DNA of 64,000 nucleotides from Bathymodiolus brooksi (GCA_963680875.1 OY804579.1:84991095-85055094), one strand, 5' to 3'; shown: positions 32,336 through 43,515, numbered from the stretch's first letter. The notes: a model not told the origin generated them from the sequence alone. Program-made: numbers and translations.

Positions 32336-32474
32336 GTAAATTGTATTCTGATGACGCTTGTAACTTGTAACATTGTCGTTGTTTTGTTTTTGGTTTTCTA
32401 CTTAAAACAAACATGTACATGATGTATTACACTGTATTTTATACAAAATTGAAAATAGTTTTGGAATATCTGTT

Positions 32475-32680
32475 TCACAAATTACCACAGATATATTTCG
32501 CTTGTCCTAATCACAACCCGATCCTTTCCTCATTCGTGGCTTATCAACGGGTTTGTAATAAGAGTAATACTACGAATGCCATTAGTGTAGGGGAATTGCT
32601 TACCTTTCTGGAACACCCAGGTTTTAGGTGGAGTTCCGGTGTATTGCTCAATCTTTGGTTTTCTGTGTAGTGTCTTGTAG
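32475..32680 (+). repeat. Family A retroelement tail
   Basis: TCACAACCCGATCCTTTCCT, TATCAACGGGTTTGTAA, CGAATGCCATTAGTGTAGGG and CTCAATCTTTGGTTTTCTGT in order. Confidence 0.65.
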
Positions 32681-32859
32681 ACCAGTATTTGTCGTTCGGA
32701 GAACGTTATTGGATGCTTTGTTCAGATTGTTCACATAGTTTTGAGTATAAGTCAAGAAATGGTGCTAAAAATCATTGAAAACTGTAACAAACTAATTAAT
32801 ACATTGCTTCCGGCAAAATTTAAGAATACCTCAACATGCTACAGTCATTATCAAAGAGG

Positions 32860-32982
32860 TTTATATTTCTGTGTAATGTTTTGTAGATCATTGTTTGTCG
32901 TTTCGTCAGTTTTTCGTTTGACTATTGTATTGTCTGTCTTTCCTCCCTTAATGCGGTTTCCGATTACCCCTTTGGTATTGTA
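32860..32982 (+). repeat. Family A tail, terminal part only
   Basis: TGTTTTGTAGATCATTGTTTGTC ... GATTACCCCTTTGGTATTG. A TM-coding-like frame over it is an artefact. Confidence 0.65.
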
Positions 32983-33430
32983 AAACTTTTTTTCTTACCA
33001 AATATCTATTATATTTCAGATGATACTTCCTCCAATTATTTGAATCAAAAGGAATAAAGACAAAGATGCTCTCAACAATCCAGATATAATTTACACGCCT
33101 ACAAATCCTAATGACAACATGAGAGGAAGCAAAACAACATAGCAATGTGCTTTACTAGCAATATAGCTATCTATTTAGAACACATGTGGTTTAAAATAGT
33201 TTATATGTTACTTACATATGATGTAAGGATATCTAACAGAACATGAAGACTAAAATAATGACACTTTATATTACATTCTCTTTGACTGGGAAAGTTTCAA
33301 CTTGTTGTTTTATATCACAATTCGTATCATCTTAGACCTACCTTGTCGTTTCACATTAAGACTCATTAAAATGTTTAAAGACATGTGCAAATAAATTAAA
33401 TGTGTATGATGGTAAACATAGTCAATTTCT
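32983..33430. other. Spacer with one acceptor-like site
   Basis: TATTATATTTCAG|ATGATACTTCC (~33020) would, in one phase, encode DTSSNYLNQKE-stop. This is a possible terminal exon for the HEPN/TM gene, but its phase does not fit the exon 3 donor. Confidence 0.25.
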
Positions 33431-35362
33431 TTTGTGTCTTTTTTCTCTCCCTAAGACATGTAATATTTGATCTTGAGAATTATACATGTCTTTTTTCTCT
33501 CGCTAAGACATGTAATATTTGATCTTCAGAATTATACATGTCTTTTTTCTCTCCCTAAGACATGTAATATTTGATCCTGAGAATTATACATGTCTTTTTT
33601 ATCTCCCTAAGACATGTAATATTTGATCTGGAGAATTATACATGTCTTTTTTATCTCCCTAAGACATGTAATATTTGATCTTGAGAATTATACATGTCTT
33701 TTTTATCTCCCTAAGACATGTAATATTTGATCTGGAGAATTATACATGTCTTTTTTCTTTCCCTAAGACATGTAATATTTGATCTTGAGAATTATACATG
33801 TCTTTTTTTATCTCCCTAAGACATGTAATATTTGATCTTGAGAATTATACATGTCTTTTTTCTCTCCCTAAGACATGTAATATTTGATCTGGAGAATTAT
33901 ACATGTCTTTTTTCTCTCCCTAAGACATGTAATATTTGATCTTCAGAATTATACATGTCTTTTTTATCTCCCTAAGACATGTAATATTTGATCTTGAGAA
34001 TTATACATCTCTTTTTTCTCTCCCTAAGACATGTAATTTTGATCTTGAGAATTATGCATGTCTTTTTTCTCTCCCTAAGACATGTAATATTTGACCTTGA
34101 GAATTATACATGTCTTTTCTCTCTCCCTAAGACATGTAATATTTGATCTTGAGAATTATACATGTCTTTTTTCTCTCCCTAAGACATGTAATATTTGATC
34201 TTGAGAATTATACATGTCTTTTTTCTCTCCCTAAGACATGTAATATTTGATCTTGAGAATTATACATGTCTTTTTTCTCTTCCTAAGACATGTAATATTT
34301 GATCCTGAGAATTATACATGTCTTTTTTATCTCCCTAAGACATGTAATATTTGATCTTGAGAATTATACATGTCTTTTTTCTCTCCCTAAGACATGTAAT
34401 ATTTGATCTTCAGAACTATACGTCTTTTTTCTCTCCCTAAGACATGTAATATTTGATCTTGAGAATTATACATGTCTTTTTTTATCTCCCTAAGACATGT
34501 AATATTTGATCTGGAGGATTATACATGTCTTTTTTCTCTCCCTAAGACATGTAATATTTGATCTTGAGAATTATACATGTCTTTTTTCTCTCCCTAAGAC
34601 ATGTAATATTTGATCTTCAGAATTATACATGTCTTTTTTATCTCCCTAAGACATGTAATATTTGATATTGAGAATTATACATGTCTTTTTTCTCTCCCTA
34701 AGACATGTAATATTTGATCTTGAGAATTATGCATGTCTTTTTTCTTTCCCTAAGACATGTAATATTTGATCTTGAGAATTATACATGTCTTTTTTTATCT
34801 CCCTAAGACATGTAATATTTAATCTTGAGAATTATACATGTCTTTTTTCTCTCCCTAAGACATGTAATATTTGATCTTGAGAATTATACATGTTTTTTTT
34901 CTCTCCCTAAGACATGTAATATTTGATCTTGAGAATTATATATGTCTTTTCTCTCTCCCTAAGACATGTAATATTTGATCTTGAGAATTATACATGTCTT
35001 TTCTCTCTCCCTAAGACATGTAATATTTGATCTGGAGAATTATACATGTCTTTTTTCTCTCCCTAAGACATGAAATATTTGATCTGGAGAATTATACATG
35101 TCTTTTTTCTCTCCCTAAGACATGTAATATTTGATCTTGAGAATTATACATGTCTTTTTTCTCTCCCTAAGACATGTAATATTTGATCTGGAGAATTATA
35201 CACGTCTTTTTTCTCTCCCTAAGACATGTAATATTTGATCTTGAGAATTATACATGTCTTTTTTCTCTCCCTAAGACATGTAATATTTGATCTTGAGAAT
35301 TATACATGTCTTTTTTCTCTCCCTAAGACATGTAATATTTGATCTTGAGAATTATACATGTT
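33430..35362. repeat. ~52-bp satellite, ~38 monomers, self-complementary
   Basis: The monomer CTTTTTTCTCTCCCTAAGAC + ATGTAATATTTGATCTTGAG + AATTATACATGT is repeated head-to-tail. Each contains GACATGTAAT facing ATTATACATGTC, so each can form a hairpin around TTGATCTTGAGA. Monomers vary at two sites (CTCTCCC/ATCTCCC/CTTTCCC and CTTGAG/CTGGAG/CTTCAG). The variant order TTC, ATC, then a GCATGT end occurs around monomers 10-12 and again 24-26, suggesting a ~14-monomer segmental repeat. Confidence 0.95.
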
Positions 35363-35549
35363 ACCGGTACAAAGCATTGGAAATTTGGTTTCTAAAGTAG
35401 AATGAAAATAGGTTTTCTTCTTTTTTGGTTCTTAATTGCACAATGTTTTAATCAGAACGGTTGTTTATTTTGATCGCATGATTAAATTTGTTTTTCTTCC
35501 TAATTGTGCTTAAATTGTTTTTTGTTTTATCCTCAAACTTCCTTCATAC

Positions 35550-35554
<5 letters not shown>

Positions 35555-35591
<37 letters not shown>
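35555..35591. repeat. (TA)n microsatellite
   Basis: About 18 TA dinucleotides. Confidence 0.95.
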
Positions 35592-35593
<2 letters not shown>

Positions 35594-35874
35594 ATTACTT
35601 CACATAAATGCTTAGTAGACAATCAAATACATGTTGTCTAGAAGAGATAAGAATTGCTTTACTACATAGCTAACAAACTACAGACGTGTTGTCACTATGC
35701 AATTTTGTCCTCAAAGTAATTTTCCGAAAATCAGATTATCATTTACAATATTAGTAACAATCTCATAGAAAAGGTTAAGAACTGGGGAAACGAAGACATG
35801 TGTTATATTTTCTAGCTATACATATAGCTAATATAGCGGGAATAAACAAGAGCAAAACAGTGGGTGAGGATTAG

Positions 35875-36122
35875 GGTTAAGGTGTTTAACGCCACTTTCA
35901 ACAATATTTCAGTTATATCGTGGCAGTCAGCTTTATTGGTGGAGGAAACCAGAGTAACCGGAGAAAACCACCAACCTGTCGCAAGTCACTGACAAACTTT
36001 ATCACATAAAGTTGTATCGAGTACATCTCGCCATAAGTGGAATTCGAAATTTACTGGTGATAGGCACTGATTACACAGGTAGTTGTATATCCAACTACCA
36101 TACGATCACGACGGGCTCTCAG
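35875..36122 (-). repeat. SINE type 1
   Basis: Reverse-oriented: GTGTTTAACGCCACTTTCAA at the 3' domain through TCCAACTACCATACGATCAC at the head. The A/T tail is missing. Confidence 0.8.
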
Positions 36123-36344
36123 CGAACTATCATATTAATACAAAAATAGATATACTTAGCATTAATACATGACCTTTACATATAGGTTCTACTATCTTCT
36201 CGAGACGCAGTTGAGGGACGATGGCCATGCTGATATAAATAAATGGCCATGTATTTTTTTTTATCATATAAACTTCCGACAATTTGTTTTTTACGAGACA
36301 TGAAAATGTGAAATAACTTTTATCCTGAAATTTAATTATGAATT

Positions 36345-36611
36345 GGGGCTGTCGTGGCAGTGATCGTATGGTAGTTGGATTTACAACTATCCATGCAATC
36401 AGTGCCTATCACCACCGATGGTGAGTTCGAATCTCAATCAGGACGAGGTGTACAACATTATGTGATACAGTTTGCCAGTGGCTTGCGACAGGTAGGTAGC
36501 TTTCTCCGGGTCCTCCGGTTTCCTCCACCAATAAAACTGACCGCCACGATATAACTGAAATATTGTTGAAAGTGGCGTTAAACACCATCAAACAAACAAG
36601 CAAAAATAAAC
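36345..36611 (+). mobile_element. SINE type 1, full length with 8-bp TSD
   Basis: tRNA-related head GTCGTGGCAGTGATCGTATG, B-box-like GAGTTCGAATCTC, body TTTCTCCGGGTCCTCCGG, 3' domain GAAATATTGTTGAAAGTGGC and tail CATCAAACAAACAAGC. TATGAATT flanks both sides (36337-36344, 36612-36619). It is the best reference copy in the window. Confidence 0.85.
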
Positions 36612-36851
36612 TATGAATTCATCAAACAAACTTGAAGATCACTATTGTCAACAAAAGCAACACTACTTCAATAAATGTTAATGGTAGCATTTTATTTGGA
36701 AGCAATTTGAAGCATGTACATCATTTATAGTTTGTTAACAGAAAACACCGGAACAACCGGAAGTAACTTGCGTGAGAGGCACTGTTGATATTTATTTCCG
36801 CGAGAGGTCCATAGTGTAGGTTATTTGCATAGACCATGAATTTATGACTAG

Positions 36852-37395
36852 GTTGGAGTCATCGCTACAAAAATTCTACAGTCGTCATCATAATCTGGTT
36901 GACCACTACGAAATATCCATATCTCAAATGACAATGGATATAATACTTTTTACGTAGATGTTTTCCTTCCTCTATCAGTGCCAATACTTTTACCGGACTT
37001 CAATGTATATAAGAGTAACACGCCGGGTGTCTTATAGGAAGCAGGAACTGCTTGCCCTTTGCGAGCACCCGAGTTCACTTTTTTGCTCATTATTAAAGTT
37101 TGTTGTGTTATACTAATATGTGTCTTTACGTTTTATGTTCTGTATTGTGATGTCCGTTACGATTTCCGCATGAAAACGATGTTCGGTTCGTCTTAACCTC
37201 GAGTTGTTTGTAGAAAGGCTCATGTCTTATTTACGTTATTTGTGTTTGTTTCCATATAGTGGTGTCCAACACATATTGTGTTGTGTCTTTGCTTTGTCTT
37301 TCTTCGTCTTGTGTGCCCTATGATGCCAGTTTCTCTGGATTGTCAATTTTTGATTGCCCCTTCGGTATTATCTAACGTTTATTTACTGCCACTCG
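36852..37395 (+). pseudogene. Penelope-like (tentative) RT C-terminus plus family B 3' UTR
   Basis: 36852-36962 translates as LESSLQKFYSRHHNLVDHYE, ISISQMTMDI, the C-terminal end of the reverse transcriptase whose other pieces lie at 57830 and 61015-60690. It runs without a break into family B sequence: GGTGTCCAACACATATTGTG, TTCTTCGTCTTGTGTGCCCT, TTTCTCTGGATTGTC and GATTGCCCCTTCGGTATT. Family B is therefore the 3' UTR of this element. Confidence 0.6.
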
Positions 37396-37769
37396 CTACA
37401 CATATGCAAAAACTATCATAATAATGCTAAGTATATGACAAAATATAACATAGGGAAATATCATACCTATGCAAAGATGAAATAACCTACACAATGTTAT
37501 CATACTAGTACATACATTGTATAAAATAAATCATAGCGAATAGCATATTAATTCAAAGGTGAAATAAACTATAGTGAACTATTATACTTATGAAAATATG
37601 GATTAAACTATAACGAACTATCATACTACTGCAACGATGAAACATTCTATAGCGAACTATCATACACGCCCAAGAATGATATTAACTAAAGCGAACCAAT
37701 GTACAGGTTTACTTGCTCCCAAACACGTTAAAAGTGTTTAGCTTTCCAATCTTTTGACTATGAGCGTAC
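37396..37769. repeat. Degenerate ACTATCATACT repeats
   Basis: (A)CTATAG(C/T)GAACTATCATACT(A) recurs about every 55-60 bp between 37420 and 37670 with strong decay. Related motifs appear again at 38435-38530. Confidence 0.5.
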
Positions 37770-38048
37770 CTGGTGAAGGTTATTCCAGGAACACGTCGAC
37801 ATGATGAATTTTATTCCAGGAACACGTCGACCTGATGAAGGTTATTCCAGGAACACCTCGACCTGATGAAGGTTATTCCAGGAACACGTCGACCTGATGA
37901 AGGTTATTCCAGGAACATGTCGACCTGATGAAGGTTATTACAGGAACACGTCGACCTGATGAAGGTTATTCCAAGAACACGTCGACCTTATGAAGGTTAT
38001 TCCAGGAACATGTCGACCTGATGAATGTTATTCCAGGAACACGTCCAG
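37770..38048. repeat. 31-bp minisatellite, 9 copies
   Basis: CTGATGAAGGTTATTCCAGG + AACACGTCGAC, with most units carrying GTCGAC. A diverged single copy (TTTTCCAGAAGCGCGTCGAG) is at 38350. Confidence 0.9.
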
Positions 38049-39100
38049 CACCATGAGATTTATACATTTTGTTATTGTCGCTATTCATATTTTTGGTGGA
38101 CTATTAATCTCCGAGGGTATCATTTGTGCTTCGGCACTGTCATGGTTGATTGTCTATATTTTTTTGAAATTTGCAATTCCCAGAAGAGCGTAATTCTAAA
38201 ATTTATATCAATCTCCCTCGGGCATAGGTAACCTTTTCCGATATTTGGCTATCGTGTTCAACCTTTTGGCTCACTTACTTTCAGAAACTTTTAAAGTATT
38301 TTGCAATCTAACCTTTTGATAATGAGAATGAGCGTAACTGATGACGTTTTTTTCCAGAAGCGCGTCGAGCGCACTGAATTTAATATCTACGGTTTTTACT
38401 AGAGGCTAATGTACAGACGATATCAACAATAATAAACTATCATACTAATACAAATATGGAAAAAAAAATAGCTAAGAACAGTGTTGATACAAAGAATAAA
38501 TAAACTATCACGAACTATCATACTAATGCAAAGACAATGCAAAGTCAATGGTTTATGTTATCATCCTTCCCTCCGGCTATATTTACCTGCTGGCTCCATA
38601 AGCAAAACTCGTATCAAAGTCCGCGTGAGCTGAGCAGGACTTATCAACAGTCAGCAGGAGTTATCACCAAATTCTCCTAACATTTAAACGATAATTCCTG
38701 TGAAGATGGCAAAAATAAATAAAACTCATAGAAATATCAACAAACATCGTCCTACAAAAATGTACTTTACACAATTCTTGATAACCTCTGCTGAGACGTC
38801 ATAATTTTTTACGTCATAAGGAAAGTTGTGACGTTCATGTTTTCTAAACCGGAACGGCATTGGTAAACAAAACCATTAATGAAAATGGGTGACTTTGATG
38901 TTTGTGATAAAAAAGACCCAATGAATATCACAATTAAAGGAAAAATGCAACAATCTTAACATTTATATAAACCTGTAAAAATGAATGGTATATTTGCAAA
39001 CTACTTATGAACTACGGTTTTAGGGAAGCGTATTTTGAATTTTTGAATCGTGTAATATTTCCCGCGAAAATACAAATATAATGATTTAAGGATGATAAAT
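38049..39100. other. Repeat-like sequence, no gene
   Basis: CTATTAATCTCCGAGGGTAT and CTCCCTCGGGCATAGGTAAC look like dispersed repeat ends. Short hydrophobic frames at 38025-38231 overlap them in two frames and have no other support. Confidence 0.45.
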
Positions 39101-39263
39101 ATGTCATCTGAATGTGAATATGATTGATACTGAAAAATATCAGCCTGCTCGACAGAATATGAAGTTTGTGACTCGTTCGCTTCGCTCACTCGCCAACAAA
39201 CTTCATATTCTGGCTCGGCAGGCTGATATTTTCGGTATCAATCAATTCACATCCAGATAACAT
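39101..39263. repeat. Foldback palindrome, ~75-bp arms
   Basis: ATGTCATCTGAATGTGAAT ... CAGAATATGAAGTTTGTGACTCG faces its complement ending AATTCACATCCAGATAACAT, with the loop at TTCGCTTCGCTCA. Arms are ~85-90% complementary. Confidence 0.85.
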
Positions 39264-40364
39264 ATACTTATCGGAACGAAGCTTAAGAATATGAAATTGG
39301 TCTTTTAAAAAAAATAAAAAATATAAAGAATATCACCTGAAACAATCGTACTCACACGTGTGTCGTAATTGTCTCTATTATATAGCGTGTTACAATCATT
39401 ATACAATGCCATTTTTTTAGTGTCAAATTTGAAATTCAATACTTGAAATATATATCTGTAATGTTACAAAAGGCGTCATGATTTCTTTTATAAAAGAACA
39501 TTTTGTAAAAGACGACATGACCTCTCTTATCAGAGGAATATGTATTTGACAATTTAATAAAGCACATTGTTGTCCTTATAATTAGAAAGAAAAAAAAATT
39601 GAAAGACAAAGAAAGTTTTTCCTTTGTGATTGTTTATTAAACGAATCATTGGCTTCACTTCAAAATAATCACGTCGTATGATTGAAAGTTAATATTTAAT
39701 TGGTGGAATTATTGTTGACCATCGTTGTTTATAAACTTTTTGTTACTAATGGATGTATTTGCCAAATAATAAATTATTACGGAAGTGAAAAAAGCATAAT
39801 TTCTTTGCAAAACAATCAGGTATGAATTAAAAAATATATAAATTAATAACTTGTTTTCATTAGAATAACATTATTTTTGAAATCATTATGAAGTCAACCT
39901 TTAGGCATGAGAATTCTATCTTAGATGATGTCTTTATATATCGTTTCACGAATATTACTCAGTTGTCTTTATACTCACGAACGAAGACCCCGAATGTTGT
40001 ATGTATATTAGAAACAAATTTAATGTTATTTCAGTGTACAATTTAATGAATTTTAAAATATAGATAACAGTCACCTTAAACTAAATCATTTATCAAAAGC
40101 GGTCTGATTTCCGGACTTTATTTCCTTGAATGGCAGTGATATTAGAAGGATAAATAGATCTATAACATGGATGTAAATAAACATTAGACAGTTATAGTCG
40201 TCAATGTAACCAGCCACAACAAAATGAACCACTCTCTCGTCAAGACACGAAACTGTTGGACAAAAATGACAACTACGGAAGCCGAACAAAATATATGACA
40301 TGGTATGAATGGTTTTTACATGACTATCAGATAGGTAAAACTTGTGACACTGGTATACTTACAT
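39264..40364. other. AT-rich, nothing recognised
   Basis: No coding, SINE or tandem structure. A small duplicated GACGACATGACCTC / GGCGTCATGATTTC pair is near 39475-39520. Confidence 0.5.
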
Positions 40365-40475
40365 TTTCTGTGTTGTGTTTTATCTACCATAATTTGTCTT
40401 TTTGTCCTTTTTCTCCCTCGAGTTACTGTTCCTAGTTTTTGATACCCCTTTGGTATCTTCAATTTTTTCTTAACA
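40365..40475 (+). repeat. Family A tail, terminal part
   Basis: TTCTGTGTTGTGTTTTATC ... GATACCCCTTTGGTATCTTC. Confidence 0.6.
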
Positions 40476-40590
40476 CCAGCATGTTATACAACAGTGTTTT
40501 GTATAGATATAAAACTGGTCAGTAGAGCCATTGGTATTGACAATGCTTTGTCTTATTCTATACATGTTGAACACTATTTCAGACAATAAG

Positions 40591-41295
40591 ATGGGTTCTC
40601 AGCGAGATAACTATCTCCGCATCCAAGACTTAGTTCATAAAATTGCAGAACCTACAATAGAGAAACAGATGGAAAATTATCTACATAGAACAAATCAAAC
40701 ATTTGAAAGATTTCTCAATAATACCAATATCAAACACACGATAATGCATCTGTACTGGAACGACAAAGTCTGCTGTGAGAATGTTGAAAACTGCAGTGGT
40801 ATCAAGACTCGTTCCATCAGTCGTGACAAACTGGACGTTTATTATCATTATGGGTACAAGATAAATTCTCACTGTAACGTACATCCATGTCTTTGTCACA
40901 TAATTGCAAAACAACAAATAGCCAGAGATCTTGAGATGAATCAACTTGCCTTCTTGTTCCGCCAATTTGAAATTTTGACCCCGGAGAACATGGCTTCTGT
41001 TGATATAATCCTCAAAGTCCACACCAAATTGAGATTAGAATACACAGATCAGAAGATAAATGCCAACGACTTTGAAAAGATGTGGGGTGAACTGTCACCA
41101 AATCTGCAGAAACTAGGAGCCACACAACACGACATAGGATTGGTTAGAATCAAAACTATTGAGGATTCTAAGATAAAAAACATCGACATGACCAGTCCAC
41201 AAGTGAGTTATCACAATTTTGTTTATATGACTTCAGATAATGTCTTATCTGATTGGCTTACGTCCCTAGTAACGTTCTTTGATAAAACGTTATAA
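40591..41295 (+). CDS. DZIP3-like HEPN-domain protein with six-Cys cluster, paralogue 2
   Basis: I place the start at 40591, not at the upstream in-frame ATG 40531. CACTATTTCAG (to 40582) is an acceptor and 40591 aligns with the start of paralogue 1. Shared features: NYLRIQDLVHKI, HTIMHLYWND, CC-x5-C (VCCENVENC), C-x4-C-x-C (HCNVHPCLC), and a closing NANDFEKMWGEL...QKLGATQ helix. 234 residues if read to TAA 41295. A strong phase-0 donor CCACAA|GTGAGT (exon end 41202, 204 codons) would instead join 43185, giving a C-terminal membrane helix. Identity to paralogue 1 is low outside the motifs, so the duplication is old. Function is unknown; HEPN ancestry is inferred from layout. Confidence 0.6.
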   Translation: MGSQRDNYLRIQDLVHKIAEPTIEKQMENYLHRTNQTFERFLNNTNIKHTIMHLYWNDKVCCENVENCSGIKTRSISRDKLDVYYHYGYKINSHCNVHPCLCHIIAKQQIARDLEMNQLAFLFRQFEILTPENMASVDIILKVHTKLRLEYTDQKINANDFEKMWGELSPNLQKLGATQHDIGLVRIKTIEDSKIKNIDMTSPQVSYHNFVYMTSDNVLSDWLTSLVTFFDKTL

Positions 41296-41576
41296 TCACC
41301 GCACAAAAAGTCACGAGAGGTGAACATAATATTCCAAAGCTCTCCAGACCCCTTAAAATAGAAACGGTGTTTCCCAATTATCTTAAAAGTAGTAGCCAAT
41401 CATCATCGGGTTAAGCTTTGTCATCGACTAATCAGATGCATTCTTACTAATTACTTTCGATACACAATTAAATTAATAATGGCAGACGTTGGGCAGACAG
41501 GGGTGCCTGGGGAACAAAGTCGGCGCTGTTTGGTGTTAATTCAAATTTGATTTAATGTCATATAATAAAACAGTTA

Positions 41577-41704
41577 ATGACTTTCCATTTCGGTGAATAC
41601 AAGGATTGATCAACCCATGGAACATGATATTCACCTCGAATGCCTCGGTGAATATCATGTTCCATGGGTTGATCAATCATTGTATTCACCTCATCGAAAG
41701 TCAT
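41577..41704. repeat. Near-perfect foldback palindrome, ~60-bp arms
   Basis: ATGACTTTCCATTTCGGTGA ... CATGATATTCACC faces its complement ending TCATCGAAAGTCAT. The loop is only ~7 nt (TCGAATGC region). It is the most symmetrical hairpin in the window and lies in the presumed first intron of HEPN/TM paralogue 2. Confidence 0.9.
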
Positions 41705-41744
41705 CAATTGTATAATAACGCATAAATGAAAACAATATATATAT

Positions 41745-42230
41745 TTATTCAAAAGTTATTGCGCATAAATAAAGCATTCATTTAAAAGTTATTGCGCATA
41801 AATAAATAATATTTATTTATAAGTTTTTGCGCATAAGTAAAACAACATTTATTCATAAACAATTGTGCATAAATAGAACAACATTTATTGATAAGTTATT
41901 GCACATAATTAAACAACATTTATCTATGTTATTGCACATAAATAAATCAACATTTATTTATAGGTTTTTGCGCATAAATAAAAAAAACTCATTGTGTATA
42001 AATAAATTAAAATTTATTTATGCATAGTTATTGCACATACATAAAACAACATTTATTTATAGGTTTTTGCGCATAAATAAAACAACCTTTATTTATAAGT
42101 CATTGTGCATAAATAAACTAAAATTTATTTATGCATAGTTATTGCACATAAATAAAACAACATATATTTATACAATATTGTGCATAAGTAAGACATGTAT
42201 TTATACGATATTGCGCATTAACTTTTGACA
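41745..42230. repeat. Degenerate ~35-40 bp AT-rich tandem repeat
   Basis: About twelve units of TTATTGCGCATAAATAAA(A)CAACATTTATTTATAAG, each with AAATAAA facing TTTATTT. Confidence 0.85.
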
Positions 42231-42429
42231 TTAACAAAATAATCATTAAGGAAATTCATTCGCGTCCACTACATATAAGTTCATTGTTACATTGTGTTTA
42301 TTTTGAAAGCTTATTATTTGTTCTTTTTGCATCTTCATGAAAAATATCAGTAAATCATATGATCAAGGAATGTACTGTTGTATGCTAATACATATTGTGC
42401 AACGATGGTTTATCGAAAGTTTGCTTTAT

Positions 42430-42545
42430 AAACGTTAGAGAATACCGAAGGGGCAATCAAAAATGGACAATCCAGAGAAACCGGCAACAAGACGTAGAAA
42501 AGCAAAGCAAAAACAGAATACAATATGTGTTGTAGTACACTATGC
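42430..42545 (-). repeat. Family B tail
   Basis: AACGTTAGAGAATACCGAAG, GGGGCAATCAAAAATGGACA and CCAGAGAAACCGGCAAC. Confidence 0.7.
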
Positions 42546-42889
42546 TATATTCCGAATCTATTCTACATTCGGAATTGATCATACATAAGGATAGTGGCGG
42601 AAAAAAAGGTTTTCTGTTATCTCTCTAACTTAACTCACAATTCGAGCACACTCACGGGTAGCTGGTCACTGATGTGCAGCGACTATTATATGATAACACA
42701 TTTTCCAAAAATGATACAAAATACCTTGCAATGACAAATAAATGTAGTTTGTATGTAATTTCATCTTGCTTTTACTGTAATAATATAAAAAAATAATGCT
42801 ACGTGACGTTTCTAAGAAATTCAAACAATTTATATACAATAGAGCCTGATTATGTAAAGTCGAATAGACCTACCATTTCTGTTCGAGTT

Positions 42890-43035
42890 GTCGCGAACAC
42901 CTAGTTTTAACCCTGCCTTATTTAGTTTTCTGTGTCGTGTTTGTCTTCGTTCTGTGACTTGTGCCCAATGTTGCACGTGTCTCTAGATTGTCCATTCGTG
43001 ATTGCCCCTTCGGTTTTCTCTAATCTTTATTTTTT
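42890..43035 (+). repeat. Family B tail
   Basis: GTTTTCTGTGTCGTGTTTGTC ... TGATTGCCCCTTCGGTTTTC, TCTAATCTTTATT. Confidence 0.65.
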
Positions 43036-43184
43036 AGTTGTGATTGTGAATTTAGTTAACATCTGCTATGAGCGGATTATATTCTTTCTTCGAGTTATCT
43101 GAGTAAGCGACTTATCTGAGTTCGTTATTCAATAAGCATCATCAGATATACAATAGTTAAAATGTTTGTCTTATTTTATTTCAG

Positions 43185-43229
43185 AGACGATGTACAGAAC
43201 TGACTTTGATCATCATAACTTTGATCATC
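43185..43229 (+). CDS. HEPN/TM paralogue 2, exon 2 (transmembrane start, 45 nt)
   Basis: After acceptor TTATTTCAG (to 43184), phase 0 reads RRCTELTLIIITLII, ending at a GTATCC donor identical to that at 31179; length (45 nt) and phase match as well. Read through the donor it gives VSFFD-stop, a complete tail-anchor-like helix of ~14-17 residues. Either outcome places a membrane segment at the C-terminus. Confidence 0.5.
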
Positions 43230-43284
43230 GTATCCTTTTTTGATTGATTCTCATTTACCTAGAAAAATCTATATTATATAGTGT

Positions 43285-43515
43285 TATGGTGTTTAAGGCC
43301 TCTTTCAACACTATTTCAGTAAATATCGTAGCGCGGTCAGTTATATTGGTGGAGGAAACCGGGGTACTTGCAGAAAACCACCACCCTGCCGCAAGTCACT
43401 GACAGACTTTATCACTTTATGTTGTATCGAGTACACATCTCCTGAGTGTGATTCGAACTCACGACATTAGTGGTGATATGCACTGATCAAGCTACCATAC
43501 GATCACAACCACGAC
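43285..43515 (-). repeat. SINE type 1
   Basis: GTGTTTAAGGCCTCTTTCAA ... TTGGTGGAGGAAACCGGGG ... GCTACCATACGATCAC. Confidence 0.75.

Noticed and set aside
33430..35362. CRISPR-like array
   Set aside because: Units are contiguous with no unique spacers, and the sequence is eukaryotic; it is a satellite.
38025..38231. Short membrane-like ORFs after the 31-bp minisatellite
   Set aside because: Start inside the repeat and run through repeat-like sequence in two frames.
40531..40590. Upstream ATG extending HEPN paralogue 2 by 20 residues
   Set aside because: Lies before a good splice acceptor and has no counterpart in paralogue 1.
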